This document shows positions 26,774 through 35,631 of a stretch of 64,000 nucleotides of DNA, in pieces; within the stretch, counting starts at the first letter, position 1; each line of letters starts with the position of its first letter. Both the position numbers and the translations under genes were made by a program. The stretch spans positions 217,038 to 281,037 of the forward strand of contig JAIYCT010000002.1 in the NCBI GenBank assembly GCA_027487865.1. Reading direction: 5' to 3'. This DNA comes from Microbacteriaceae bacterium. Its GTDB lineage: Bacteria; Actinomycetota; Actinomycetes; Actinomycetales; Microbacteriaceae. The notes below the pieces were generated by a model, which made no database searches, had not been told where the DNA came from, and worked only from the letters and a program-made list of their open reading frames with translations.

Positions 26774-26868
26774 GGCGACTCCTCGTGTGGCGTCACCTTG
26801 GCTAATCCCCCAGGACCGAGAGGTAGCAAGGGTAACTGAGCTCTGGCGGGTGCACGGGGAGTCGCTTT
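26774..26868 (+). ncRNA. ffs: Signal recognition particle RNA, small bacterial 4.5S type
   Basis: The conserved apical hairpin CCAGGACC-GAGA-GGTAGCA (from about 26810, GNRA tetraloop and the asymmetric AGCA loop) binds Ffh. The ends close as GCGACTCC (26775-26782) with GGAGTCGC (26858-26865), giving about 95 nt. It lies between mmsA and dnaX, and an SRP RNA upstream of dnaX is common in Gram-positive bacteria. Ends are accurate to a few bases. Confidence 0.92.
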
Positions 26869-26925
26869 ATTCACACACCTTCCCCAAGACAAATCTTTGT
26901 CTGAAATGGGGGTTAGGCTTGGGGC

Positions 26926-28629
26926 GTGACTACCGCTCTCTACCGCCGCTATCGCCCAGAATCCTTTACGGAGCTGATTGGGCAAACTCAGGTTGTAGAG
27001 CCACTGATGTCTGCACTTCGAGCAGACCGCGTAAACCACGCCTATCTTTTCTCCGGTCCTCGCGGTTGCGGTAAGACCACCTCGGCAAGAATCTTGGCCA
27101 GGTGCCTCAATTGCGCTGAGGGTCCAACCGATACCCCCTGTGGCAAGTGCCCGTCCTGCATTGATCTTTCCCGTGGCGGATCTGGTTCATTGGATGTTGT
27201 CGAAATTGACGCAGCCAGCCACAACGGTGTTGACGATGCACGTGATCTAAGAGAGCGAGCAATCTTTGCTCCAGCTCGCGACCGATACAAGATCTTTATT
27301 CTCGATGAGGCCCACATGGTTACGACCCAGGGCTTTAATGCGCTACTAAAGATTGTCGAAGAACCACCTGCCCACGTGAAGTTCATCTTCGCCACCACTG
27401 AGCCAGACAAAGTTATTGGCACCATCCGTTCCCGCACTCACCACTACCCATTCCGGCTCGTCCCACCGGGGGAGCTGCTTGAGTATCTGACCTCGGTATT
27501 GGAGTCAGAGGGCTTTAGTGCAGAAGGTGGCGTAATGCCACTTGTGGTTAGAGCTTCCGGCGGCTCAGTGCGAGATGCCTTGAGTTTGCTGGACCAGCTA
27601 ATCGCCGGCAGTGACACCAAGGAGATTGCCTACGAGCGAGCAGTGAACCTGCTCGGCTTCACGCACGATCAGCTGATGAGCGAAGTAATTGATGCTTTTG
27701 CTGAGATTGATCCGGCAAAGGCTTTTGCTGCGGTGGACAAGGTAATCCAGTCCGGCCAGGACGCTAGGCGATTCCTTGAGGATCTTCTGGAGCGAATTCG
27801 CGATTTGATGCTGGTGTCTTCGCTTGGGGACGGCGCTCGCGCAATCCTTAGAGGTCTAGGTCCGGAGCAGTTTGACATCCTGACTATTCAGGCAAATCGA
27901 TTCGGTCTCAACCAGCTCACCTCTGCCGCTGAGGCCACCTCAAAAGCTTTGGCAGATACCTCTGCGGCATCGAACCCCAGGCTTCAGCTTGAACTACTTT
28001 GCGCAAGAGTGTTAGCTCCAGCAATCGAAGCTCCGGTAAAACGCAGCGCACCGGTAGCCGCACAGCCACAGGCTTCTGAGCCTGTAAAGGTTGCAGCGCC
28101 TGCTAAGGCTCCAGCAGTCAAGGTTGAGTCAGCGCCTGAAGTCGCTACCCAAAAGCCAGAGCCGGTTGCTCAGGGGCCACTCAACACCGCTTCATTCAAG
28201 AGCGGTTGGCAGGACATTCTGGATGCACTAGCGAAGAAGTCACGCTCAGCTTGGGCGGTGGCATTCACCACCAAGGTTTTGGACTTTGAGGGCGATGTAC
28301 TTACCCTTTTGTTCCAGTCGCAGCGAGATGTGGATGCATTCAAAACCTCACAGGGTGCTTCTGAAGTTCTAAGAACCGTCATCAAAGAAAAACTTGGTGT
28401 GGTCGTGAAGTACCGAGCCAAGGTTGCCGAAGAGGCCCCAGCTCCGGTGACAGCTGCGGTTATCGAACCAACAGCTGCAGAAGAGTTTGTAACCGAAGAA
28501 GAGATTGAAGCTCAAGAGCCGGCTACCGAGGTCATTCAGCAGCCGGTGGCTGCAGAGGATGAGCAAGCCGGGGAGTTCTTCCTACGCGAAGTTTTAGGTG
28601 CCACTCCAATCAAGAGTGATGAGAACTAA
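26926..28629 (+). CDS. dnaX: DNA polymerase III subunit gamma/tau
   Basis: Clamp-loader ATPase. GTG start; Walker [12 protein letters not shown] (about 45-55), a four-Cys zinc module ([19 protein letters not shown]), Walker B ILDEAHM, sensor region, then a Pro/Ala-rich linker from about residue 365 and a C-terminal tau domain. The 567-residue length fits an actinobacterial DnaX. I saw no convincing slippery site for a short gamma form. The stop overlaps the recR start by one base (TAATG). Confidence 0.95.
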   Translation: MTTALYRRYRPESFTELIGQTQVVEPLMSALRADRVNHAYLFSGPRGCGKTTSARILARCLNCAEGPTDTPCGKCPSCIDLSRGGSGSLDVVEIDAASHNGVDDARDLRERAIFAPARDRYKIFILDEAHMVTTQGFNALLKIVEEPPAHVKFIFATTEPDKVIGTIRSRTHHYPFRLVPPGELLEYLTSVLESEGFSAEGGVMPLVVRASGGSVRDALSLLDQLIAGSDTKEIAYERAVNLLGFTHDQLMSEVIDAFAEIDPAKAFAAVDKVIQSGQDARRFLEDLLERIRDLMLVSSLGDGARAILRGLGPEQFDILTIQANRFGLNQLTSAAEATSKALADTSAASNPRLQLELLCARVLAPAIEAPVKRSAPVAAQPQASEPVKVAAPAKAPAVKVESAPEVATQKPEPVAQGPLNTASFKSGWQDILDALAKKSRSAWAVAFTTKVLDFEGDVLTLLFQSQRDVDAFKTSQGASEVLRTVIKEKLGVVVKYRAKVAEEAPAPVTAAVIEPTAAEEFVTEEEIEAQEPATEVIQQPVAAEDEQAGEFFLREVLGATPIKSDEN

Positions 28630-29225
28630 TGTACGACGGCATTGTTCAGGAACTTATTGACGAGCTCGGTCGGCTGCCGGGTGTTGGCCCTAAGTCTGCC
28701 CAGCGCATCGCTTTTCACCTGATTGAATCCGATTTGGAATCGGTGAACAAGTTGGCCGATGTTCTTCGAGAGGTAAAGCAAAAGGTTCGCTTTTGCGAAG
28801 TCTGCGGCAATGTTTCCGAGAACCAAAGATGTGGGATCTGCGTTGACCCTAAGCGCGACTTGAGCGTTATCTGTGTGGTTGAGGATTCCAAGGACATCAA
28901 CGCAATTGAGCGCACCAGAGAATTCCGCGGCAGCTATCACGTGCTCGGTGGAGCTATTTCGCCAATTGCTGGAGTTGGTCCCGACCAGCTTCGCATCAAG
29001 GATTTGATGAAGCGTTTGGCTGATCCTGGGATCAAGGAAGTGATTTTGGCAACCAACCCAAATCTTGAGGGTGAGGCAACCGCCACCTACCTAACCAGAC
29101 TGCTTGGTGCCATGGAAATCTCGGTTACCAAGCTCGCATCAGGGCTACCTGTGGGTGGCGATCTGGAATATGCGGATGACATGACTTTGGGCAGAGCCTT
29201 TGAGGGTAGACGCCGAGTCAACTAG
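28629..29225 (+). CDS. recR: Recombination mediator protein RecR
   Basis: 198 residues with the helix-hairpin-helix [16 protein letters not shown], a four-Cys zinc finger ([16 protein letters not shown]), a Toprim domain ([12 protein letters not shown]), and the C-terminal [15 protein letters not shown]-like motif. Acts with RecO/RecF in loading RecA. Translationally coupled to dnaX. Confidence 0.96.
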   Translation: MYDGIVQELIDELGRLPGVGPKSAQRIAFHLIESDLESVNKLADVLREVKQKVRFCEVCGNVSENQRCGICVDPKRDLSVICVVEDSKDINAIERTREFRGSYHVLGGAISPIAGVGPDQLRIKDLMKRLADPGIKEVILATNPNLEGEATATYLTRLLGAMEISVTKLASGLPVGGDLEYADDMTLGRAFEGRRRVN

Positions 29226-29278
29226 AATTGGGAGACTACCACGGAGGTAGAATCCCCCTTTTTTCCAAGGAGCGCCCC

Positions 29279-30544
29279 TTGGCACTAATCGTGCAAAAAT
29301 TCGGTGGGTCTTCCGTCTCTGACGCTGAGAAGATCAAACATGTCGCTGCGCGCGTTTTGAATACTCAGGCTGAGGGCAACCAGGTGGTAGTTGTGGTTTC
29401 AGCAATGGGCGACACCACCGATGAACTTATTGATCTGGCGGATTCAGTTTCAATTGATCGCGGTAGCCGGGAAATGGACGTGCTCCTTACTGCTGGCGAG
29501 CGTATTTCAATGTCGCTCCTTGCGATGGCCATTCAGGAGATGGGTGGCAAGGCCAAGTCTTTTACCGGTTACCAGGCCGGTATCTCAACCGATTCCAACC
29601 ATGGTTCAGCCCGCATTTGGAAGATTGAGCCAGCAAGAATCAAAACCGCGCTTGAAGCGGGCGAGGTTGCAATCGTTGCTGGATTCCAGGGTTTTTCTTT
29701 TGAGACCGGAGACGCCACGACCTTGGGTCGCGGTGGATCTGACACCACCGCAGTTGCACTGGCAGCATCGCTAAAAGCAGATGTTTGCGAGATCTACTCT
29801 GACGTTGACGGTGTTTACACCGCCGATCCTCGCGTGGTTCCAAGAGCACACAAGTTGTTCCAGATCGATATTGATTCAATGCTGGAACTCTCCTCATCCG
29901 GAGCCAAGATTCTTTACATTCGTGCGGTGGAGTTCGCTCGCCGTCACTCTGTACCACTTAGGGTTCGTTCAACTTTTAGCCTTGACCCGGGCACCCTCGT
30001 TTACACCAACCAGCCAGGAGATGAAGTGGAAGAACCAGTCGTTTCAGGTGTTGCATCAGATGACACCCAGTCCAAGATCACCGTAGTGGGATTGCCAGAC
30101 CGTCCAGGTAAGGCAGCCGAGGTGTTCCAAGTGGTCGCAGAGTCAGGTGCGAACATCGACATGATCGTTCAGAACGTTTCAACCACCGAGAACCACCTAA
30201 GCGATATCTCATTCACCCTGCTACACGTTGACCGTCCAAAGGTGGTTGAAGCCCTCAAGGCTAAGCAGGCTGAGGTTGGCTTCCAGTCGGTCTCATACGA
30301 TGACGAGGTTGGCAAGCTTTCCATTGTTGGAGCGGGTATGAAGACCTCATCAGGTGTTTCCGCCAAGTTCTTTGGTGCGCTTGCCCGCGCAGGCATCAAC
30401 ATCGAGATGATTTCAACCTCTGAAATCCGCATCTCGGTGGTTACTCGTGCGGACCAGCTCAAGGAAGCTACTCGCATTGTCCACACCGCATTCGAACTTG
30501 ACGCCGCCGACACCGCAGTGATTTACGCCGGCACTGGAAGGTAG
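29279..30544 (+). CDS. ask: Aspartate kinase (alpha subunit frame)
   Basis: Phosphorylates aspartate, the first step to lysine, threonine, methionine and diaminopimelate. I place the start at TTG 29279 because AAGGAG lies six bases before it and the protein then opens LALIVQKFGGSS, as in its relatives; an upstream in-frame start at 29228 has no support. 421 residues. The kinase domain is followed by two ACT domains (about 265-420) that bind lysine/threonine for feedback. An internal ribosome site and GTG at codon 250 suggest a separate beta subunit. Asd follows three bases after the stop. Confidence 0.95.
   Translation: MALIVQKFGGSSVSDAEKIKHVAARVLNTQAEGNQVVVVVSAMGDTTDELIDLADSVSIDRGSREMDVLLTAGERISMSLLAMAIQEMGGKAKSFTGYQAGISTDSNHGSARIWKIEPARIKTALEAGEVAIVAGFQGFSFETGDATTLGRGGSDTTAVALAASLKADVCEIYSDVDGVYTADPRVVPRAHKLFQIDIDSMLELSSSGAKILYIRAVEFARRHSVPLRVRSTFSLDPGTLVYTNQPGDEVEEPVVSGVASDDTQSKITVVGLPDRPGKAAEVFQVVAESGANIDMIVQNVSTTENHLSDISFTLLHVDRPKVVEALKAKQAEVGFQSVSYDDEVGKLSIVGAGMKTSSGVSAKFFGALARAGINIEMISTSEIRISVVTRADQLKEATRIVHTAFELDAADTAVIYAGTGR
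30016..30028 (+). promoter_or_regulatory. Internal ribosome site and GTG start for aspartokinase beta subunit
   Basis: AGGAG (30016-30020), five bases, then GTG (30026-30028) in frame, at codon 250 of ask. It opens a 171-residue product covering both ACT domains. In Corynebacterium glutamicum LysC-beta starts at residue 250 of the alpha frame (recalled from the literature). Confidence 0.65.
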
Positions 30545-30547
30545 CTA

Positions 30548-31615
30548 ATGTCAAAACCAAATCTTGCACTAGTTGGAGCAACCGGAGCCGTTGGCACCGT
30601 GATGATTGACATCATCAACGCACGAGAGAACATTTGGGGCGAGATTCGCCTGATTGCCTCTGCGCGCTCAGCTGGTAAAGAGATTATGGTTCACGGCACC
30701 CCTCACACCGTTGTTGCACTGAGCGAGGAGGCCTTCGATGGCATAGACATCGCAATGTTTGACGTGCCGGACGAGGTCAGCGAAATCTGGGCTCCAATCG
30801 CTGCTGCCCAAGGCGTTGTCGCAGTTGATAACTCAGCAGCTTTCCGCATGAACCCAGAGGTTCCACTGGTGGTTCCAGAGGTCAACCCACACGCCGCTAA
30901 GTCGCGTCCGCTGGGCATCATCGCAAATCCGAACTGCACCACCTTGACCATGATGGCTGCCCTTGGTGCGCTGCACCGCAAGTGGCAGCTAACCGAGTTG
31001 GTCGTATCTTCCTACCAGGCAGTATCAGGTGCTGGCGCTCCTGGAATTGAGCGCCTACAGCTTGAGATCCAAGCGGTTGCTAAGAACCAAGATGCTGGTT
31101 TGTTCTCTGACAACGTGACCGCGACTGTCGACGCTCATGGAGCACCACTTTCTGATTCGCCATGGCCAGTGCCAATTGCGCTAAACGTTATTCCCATGGC
31201 TGGTTCGCTAAAGGAAGACGGACATTCCTCCGAGGAGCTAAAGGTTCGAAACGAATCTCGCAAGATTCTTGGTATCAAGGACCTCAAGGTTGCTGCCACC
31301 TGCGTTCGTGTGCCAGTTCAGGTTGCACACTCACTCTCAGTCCACGCCACCTTCGCTCACCCGCTAACCGCGGATGAGGTTCGTGCAGAGCTTGAGAAGC
31401 AGCCAACTGTGGTTGTGATGGATGACCCAGCAAATGGCATCTACCCAACCCCAGCACATGTTGCCGGTCAGGACCCAACCTTTGTCGGTCGTATTCGCCA
31501 GGCACAGGATTTCCCAAACACCATTGACCTGTTTGTGGTTGGAGACAACCTTCGTAAGGGTGCTGCACTAAACACCTACGAGATCGCCGAACTGGTAGCT
31601 GCGGAGCTTGGCTAA
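30548..31615 (+). CDS. asd: Aspartate-semialdehyde dehydrogenase
   Basis: Reduces aspartyl phosphate to aspartate semialdehyde. 355 residues with the NADP loop [14 protein letters not shown] and the catalytic Cys in NPNCTTLTM, followed by YQAVSGAG and the His of the substrate site in the RVPVQVAHS segment. In one operon with ask. The stop codon overlaps the stop of the convergent phosphoesterase gene (31612-31615). Confidence 0.96.
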   Translation: MSKPNLALVGATGAVGTVMIDIINARENIWGEIRLIASARSAGKEIMVHGTPHTVVALSEEAFDGIDIAMFDVPDEVSEIWAPIAAAQGVVAVDNSAAFRMNPEVPLVVPEVNPHAAKSRPLGIIANPNCTTLTMMAALGALHRKWQLTELVVSSYQAVSGAGAPGIERLQLEIQAVAKNQDAGLFSDNVTATVDAHGAPLSDSPWPVPIALNVIPMAGSLKEDGHSSEELKVRNESRKILGIKDLKVAATCVRVPVQVAHSLSVHATFAHPLTADEVRAELEKQPTVVVMDDPANGIYPTPAHVAGQDPTFVGRIRQAQDFPNTIDLFVVGDNLRKGAALNTYEIAELVAAELG

Positions 31616-32439
31616 CTAATAGTTAATAGCGTTGCACTTGGTGGGCAGAACAGCCTCACCGGGGCAAATATTGAGCAACCCATACCGCCAGAAACATGCA
31701 GCAAGCTCTGCTTTTCGCCAAACTCCCAACCGCTGACACCTTGGGCGTATTCGGTTGGTAAATCACAGTTGGTAACCAACGCTTTTGAACCCGGCAAACA
31801 AATCTGACCACCGTGAGTATGTCCGGCAAACACCACGCTGGCGTCATGGTTTGTGAAGGCTTCGATTACTCGCAGGTATGGCGCGTGAGCAACACCAATC
31901 AAAAGATCTGCCTCGGTGAGTGAGTGCTTTTGGATTGCTAGAGAGCCAAGATCATCAAGGTTTTCATGAGGATCGTCCAGCCCCATAAATCCAAGCTTTG
32001 TGCCCGCTACATCAAGAAATCCAGACTGGTTGTTCAGATCTAACCAGCCGGCACCTCTGAGTTCCGAGGTGAATCGTTTGGTGTCTAGATCCACTTCGTT
32101 TCGCACCGTTGAAGGTCCCTGGAAATAGCTGAGTGGGTTTCTAAACTTTGGTGCTCGGTAATCGTTTGATCCGTTTACAAAGACACCTGGGAAATCAAAA
32201 AGTGGTCGCAGTGCGCCAAGGCAAGGGTTTATGGCGTCTTTGTGTCCAAGGTTGTCGCCAGTGTTTACCACCAGGTCAGGATTCAGACCCGCTAGCTCCT
32301 TCAGGAAACCGGCCTTTTTGCTTTGCCCGGGAGCGAAGTGAATGTCGGAAATGTGAAGCACGCGAATCGGCTTGTCTACACCGATTGCAAGCTCTACTTC
32401 TCTAAGCTCAAATGGCCCAGCGTTACCGGCTAGCCACAT
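31612..32439 (-). CDS. Calcineurin-like metallophosphoesterase (YkuE-like)
   Basis: A 275-residue two-metal phosphoesterase: [24 protein letters not shown] (GNHD variant), and the C-terminal [12 protein letters not shown]. It lacks an N-terminal membrane helix. The gene overlaps the end of the PBP gene by 10 bases, so it is translated from the same message and may act on an envelope lipid or nucleotide. Substrate unknown. Confidence 0.85.
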   Translation of the reverse strand: MWLAGNAGPFELREVELAIGVDKPIRVLHISDIHFAPGQSKKAGFLKELAGLNPDLVVNTGDNLGHKDAINPCLGALRPLFDFPGVFVNGSNDYRAPKFRNPLSYFQGPSTVRNEVDLDTKRFTSELRGAGWLDLNNQSGFLDVAGTKLGFMGLDDPHENLDDLGSLAIQKHSLTEADLLIGVAHAPYLRVIEAFTNHDASVVFAGHTHGGQICLPGSKALVTNCDLPTEYAQGVSGWEFGEKQSLLHVSGGMGCSIFAPVRLFCPPSATLLTIS

Positions 32440-34976
32440 TGGTTCGGTATCAAAACAATCGCGCTGTTGGCACTGATTTCTGAACCTGCGGCAGGCAGAG
32501 TGCTGTTGGCAAGGCCTTCGGCAAGAGCCGGGTCACACTGCTTGAGCTGGCTTTGGCTGGACTGCGGCAAAGAGACCGTGAAGCCCATAGCCTCTAGGTT
32601 GGCCTTCGCCTGGTTTAGTTCTAGCCCTCGGACCGTTGGGACAATTTGCTTGCCACCGGCTGAGATAAAGACCTTCACGATCGAACCGCGGGCTATGGTT
32701 TCACCGGCGGCTGGGACTGTGTAGGCAACGGTGCCGGCAGGGGCAGTTGAGGAGACTTCGTTCTTTTGGATTGCGATGTTTAGCTGTGCACCTGTGATGG
32801 TTAGCTTGGCTGATTCCAAATCAATGCCTGTGGTATTTGGAATTGCGATCATGGTGGCTGCGGTGTACTGCGGTAGCGCGGCAGGGAAAGCTTCACCGAC
32901 GTATCTCTTGTTGACCTCGGTCATGATCTCTTTCCAGATCGAGTGTCGAATCGTCGAGACTGCGCGGCCATTGACACTCTTGGAAGACTGCGAGGTGAGC
33001 CCCGAGACATTGCCGACCCAGGTGGCGGTTGCGACCTTGGAGGAGAATCCAGTCATCCAGGTGTGGATGCGCTTGTCTGTGGTACCGGTCTTTCCGGCAA
33101 GCGGGGTGCCATCGCCTGGATTTGCAGCAGCACCGGTTCCACCGGATACCACGCCGCGCAGGGCTTCGACCATGGCGTGCGCGATATCTGGGCTGACTGC
33201 TTGCGAGCAGATGGTTTTTGGCACTTCAAGTTCTTCGCTGCTGCCTCTAAGAATGACCTTGTCGATTGCAACCGGCGAGCAAACCGTTCCATTGTTCGAG
33301 ATTCCAGCGTAAGCAGCTGCCATGGTGAGTGGCGCAATTTCATTGGTTCCCAGAATGGTTGCCGGTACATAAAGTAGCTCGGTTCCATCCGCGCGGTGGA
33401 CTCCAAACGATGCCGCAGTGTCGCGAATTGCGCACAGGTCAAGCTTTGATGCCATCGCCGCAAATGCGGTGTTCTGCGATGTAACAACGGCTTGACGAAC
33501 GCTTAAATCATCGATGGTCTGGTCTCCGGAGTTATTGACTTCCCAGAGTCCCACCACACCACCGCAGCTAGCGCGGAAATCCTTCTCAACGTTCCAGATC
33601 TTTACCTTGTCGGCTGCGCCGTCAAGGTCAACGTCTTCACCGGTGAAGATTCGACCGTCAACGTGATCTCCCAGGGTGTAGCCATTCTTTAGCCATTCGG
33701 CCAGGGTAAACACCTTGTAGGTAGATCCAGGCTGGAAGCCAGAGGAGCCACCGTAAGGCTTATCGGTGTTGAAATTCACTGAGGTTCGACCGGGTTCTGG
33801 ATTATCAGACTGGTCGAAGAATCGGTTTTGAACCATGGCTAGCACACGTCCTGTGCCAACCTCAACCGATACCGAGGCGGTGCCAAAGGCCCACTCGTTA
33901 TCACCTGGCAGTTGGTCCATGGTGGCGTTGAAGGCTACCTCTTGGACATCTAGGTCCAAGGTGGTGTAAATCTCAAGCCCACCGCGACGAAGCAGCATTT
34001 CACGGTCTTCCGCAGTCTCACCAAACTCGGTTGAGTTACGAATCGTCCAAACCGTAAAGTCGCAGAAGAAGGCGGTTGATTGATTTGCTTCGCAACCCTG
34101 TCGGGTCTTGGTGATTTTGGTTTGAATCGGAGACTCTTTGTAGCCATCTGCTTCGACCTGGGTGATAAAGCCCTCATCTGCCATCGCTTGAATAACATAG
34201 TTTCTGCGACCGATACCGCGCTCTAAGTTCTCAGAGTTATCTGGCTTGTAGTCATTCGGGGATTTCAGCATCGCCGCAAGGTAGGCAGACTGCGGGACAT
34301 TTAGGTTCTTGGCGCTGGTGCCAAAGTAGTACTGGCTAGCTGTCTCAACACCATTTATCTGGTTTCCTAGGAAAACCAAGTTCAAGTAACCGGCGAGGAT
34401 TTCCTTCTTTTCCACTTCGTTTTCCAAGGCGATGGCAAGGCGAATCTCTCGAAGCTTTCTGCCAACAGTCACCTCTGTTGCAGCGGCAATTGCTTCCGCA
34501 TCACCGGTTAGGTTCGCAACCTCCACCTGAGATTGGCGGACGTACTGCATGGTGATGGTTGATGCACCAGGACCTTCACCGAAGGTTGCCAGGTTGGTAA
34601 GGGTTGCTCGCAACAGCGAGATGATGTCCACACCACCGTGCTCGTAGAATCTTGGGTCTTCAACCGCGATAACGGCGTTGATCAAGTTGGGGGAGATCTC
34701 CTCAAAAGGGACCTCAATACGGTTCTCGTGGTAGAAATCTGCCATCTTGACCGGCTTGCCATCGCGTAGCGCGAAGATAGTCGAGGCCTGAGAGGCATTT
34801 ACCGGCTTGATATAGGCGGGTAGGCCTTCGAATAGGCCAGCGCCGGTGGATGCTGTGACGCCTGCAACGGCTGCCATTGGAGCCAAGATTGCCACCGACA
34901 ACACACCGGCTACTGCACTGAGTAAGCCAAACTTCAGTAAGTTTGTCAGCGCGGATTGAGATTTCTTTCCGGACAT
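32430..34976 (-). CDS. Bifunctional class A penicillin-binding protein with PASTA domains
   Basis: Polymerises and cross-links peptidoglycan. 848 residues: an N-terminal membrane helix (about 15-40), GT51 glycosyltransferase with catalytic Glu106 in AVEDPRFYEH, transpeptidase with Ser418 in PGSTYK, SQN in TSQNTAF, and KTGTTD, then two C-terminal PASTA domains (about 710-845) that bind muropeptides or beta-lactams. PonA-type organisation typical of actinobacteria. Leads an operon with the phosphoesterase. Confidence 0.95.
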   Translation of the reverse strand: MSGKKSQSALTNLLKFGLLSAVAGVLSVAILAPMAAVAGVTASTGAGLFEGLPAYIKPVNASQASTIFALRDGKPVKMADFYHENRIEVPFEEISPNLINAVIAVEDPRFYEHGGVDIISLLRATLTNLATFGEGPGASTITMQYVRQSQVEVANLTGDAEAIAAATEVTVGRKLREIRLAIALENEVEKKEILAGYLNLVFLGNQINGVETASQYYFGTSAKNLNVPQSAYLAAMLKSPNDYKPDNSENLERGIGRRNYVIQAMADEGFITQVEADGYKESPIQTKITKTRQGCEANQSTAFFCDFTVWTIRNSTEFGETAEDREMLLRRGGLEIYTTLDLDVQEVAFNATMDQLPGDNEWAFGTASVSVEVGTGRVLAMVQNRFFDQSDNPEPGRTSVNFNTDKPYGGSSGFQPGSTYKVFTLAEWLKNGYTLGDHVDGRIFTGEDVDLDGAADKVKIWNVEKDFRASCGGVVGLWEVNNSGDQTIDDLSVRQAVVTSQNTAFAAMASKLDLCAIRDTAASFGVHRADGTELLYVPATILGTNEIAPLTMAAAYAGISNNGTVCSPVAIDKVILRGSSEELEVPKTICSQAVSPDIAHAMVEALRGVVSGGTGAAANPGDGTPLAGKTGTTDKRIHTWMTGFSSKVATATWVGNVSGLTSQSSKSVNGRAVSTIRHSIWKEIMTEVNKRYVGEAFPAALPQYTAATMIAIPNTTGIDLESAKLTITGAQLNIAIQKNEVSSTAPAGTVAYTVPAAGETIARGSIVKVFISAGGKQIVPTVRGLELNQAKANLEAMGFTVSLPQSSQSQLKQCDPALAEGLANSTLPAAGSEISANSAIVLIPNQCG

Positions 34977-35017
34977 AGACTCTAGGTTACCTGTCCCTTG
35001 CTGAAACGGAGCTGTTA

Positions 35018-35173
35018 ATGACTAAGTGGGAATACATCACAACCCCCCTGCTACTGCACAAAGAAACTCAGATCTTGAACACCTGGGGTAACCAGGGTTG
35101 GGAGCTGGTTCAGGTGACCACCGGCCCTCAGGGCGGCCTAATTGCCTTCTTCAAGCGTCAGGTTCAGGCATGA
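35018..35173 (+). CDS. DUF4177 small protein
   Basis: A 51-residue gene with a GGAG site six bases before its ATG. The protein (MTKWEYITTPLL..., WGNQGWELVQV, AFFKRQ) matches the DUF4177 pattern of aromatic residues and GWEL. Its TGA overlaps the RidA start as ATGA, so the two are coupled. Function unknown. It lies divergently 41 bases from the PBP gene. Confidence 0.8.
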   Translation: MTKWEYITTPLLLHKETQILNTWGNQGWELVQVTTGPQGGLIAFFKRQVQA

Positions 35174-35628
35174 CCATCGAGCAGAAGCTGGCCGAGCTAG
35201 GACTCGAACTACCAAGTGTTGCAGCTCCCGCTGGCGCTTATGTCCCAGCTGTGATCTCGGGCAACCTAGTGTTCACCGCCGGCCAGATTCCCCTGGTTGA
35301 TGGGGTCCTGATGGCGACGGGCAAGGTTGGAAACGAGATTTCTCCGGAGTTTGCAAAGGAGATTGCCCAGCGCTGTGCGCTAAATGCGCTGGCTGCAATC
35401 AAGAGCGTGCTTGGTGACCTCTCTCGCGTAAAGCGCGTCGTCAAAGTAGTTGGCTTTGTCGCTTCCACTCCAGAGTTCACCGGTCAGCCAGGAGTGCTTA
35501 ACGGTGCTTCGGAACTTCTGGGCAAGGTGTTTGGCGATGCCGGACTGCACGCTAGAAGCGCAGTTGGCGTTGCATCGCTGCCACTTGATGCTCCAGTCGA
35601 AGTCGAACTAATCGTCGAATTCGTCTAG
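35170..35628 (+). CDS. RidA family protein (enamine/imine deaminase)
   Basis: 152 residues of the YjgF/YER057c/UK114 family, with VFTAGQIPLVDG, a RCALNALAAIKS helix and the C-terminal VASLPLDAPVEVELI. RidA hydrolyses reactive enamine/imine products of PLP enzymes. The ATG at 35170 overlaps the DUF4177 stop. The family's catalytic Arg near the C-terminus (usually in an ARs.V.V..LP pattern) is present as HARSAVGVASLP. Convergent with acs, 3 bases between stops. Confidence 0.9.
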   Translation: MTIEQKLAELGLELPSVAAPAGAYVPAVISGNLVFTAGQIPLVDGVLMATGKVGNEISPEFAKEIAQRCALNALAAIKSVLGDLSRVKRVVKVVGFVASTPEFTGQPGVLNGASELLGKVFGDAGLHARSAVGVASLPLDAPVEVELIVEFV

Positions 35629-35631
35629 GAA

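Noticed and set aside
28380-28629. Programmed frameshift in dnaX to make a gamma form
   Set aside because: I found no A-AAA-AAG slippery heptamer followed by a stem in the linker region; only a lone GAAAAAC late in the gene.
32731-33377. Two plus-strand open frames inside the PBP gene
   Set aside because: Opposite a conserved transpeptidase domain, with no family match and no ribosome site.
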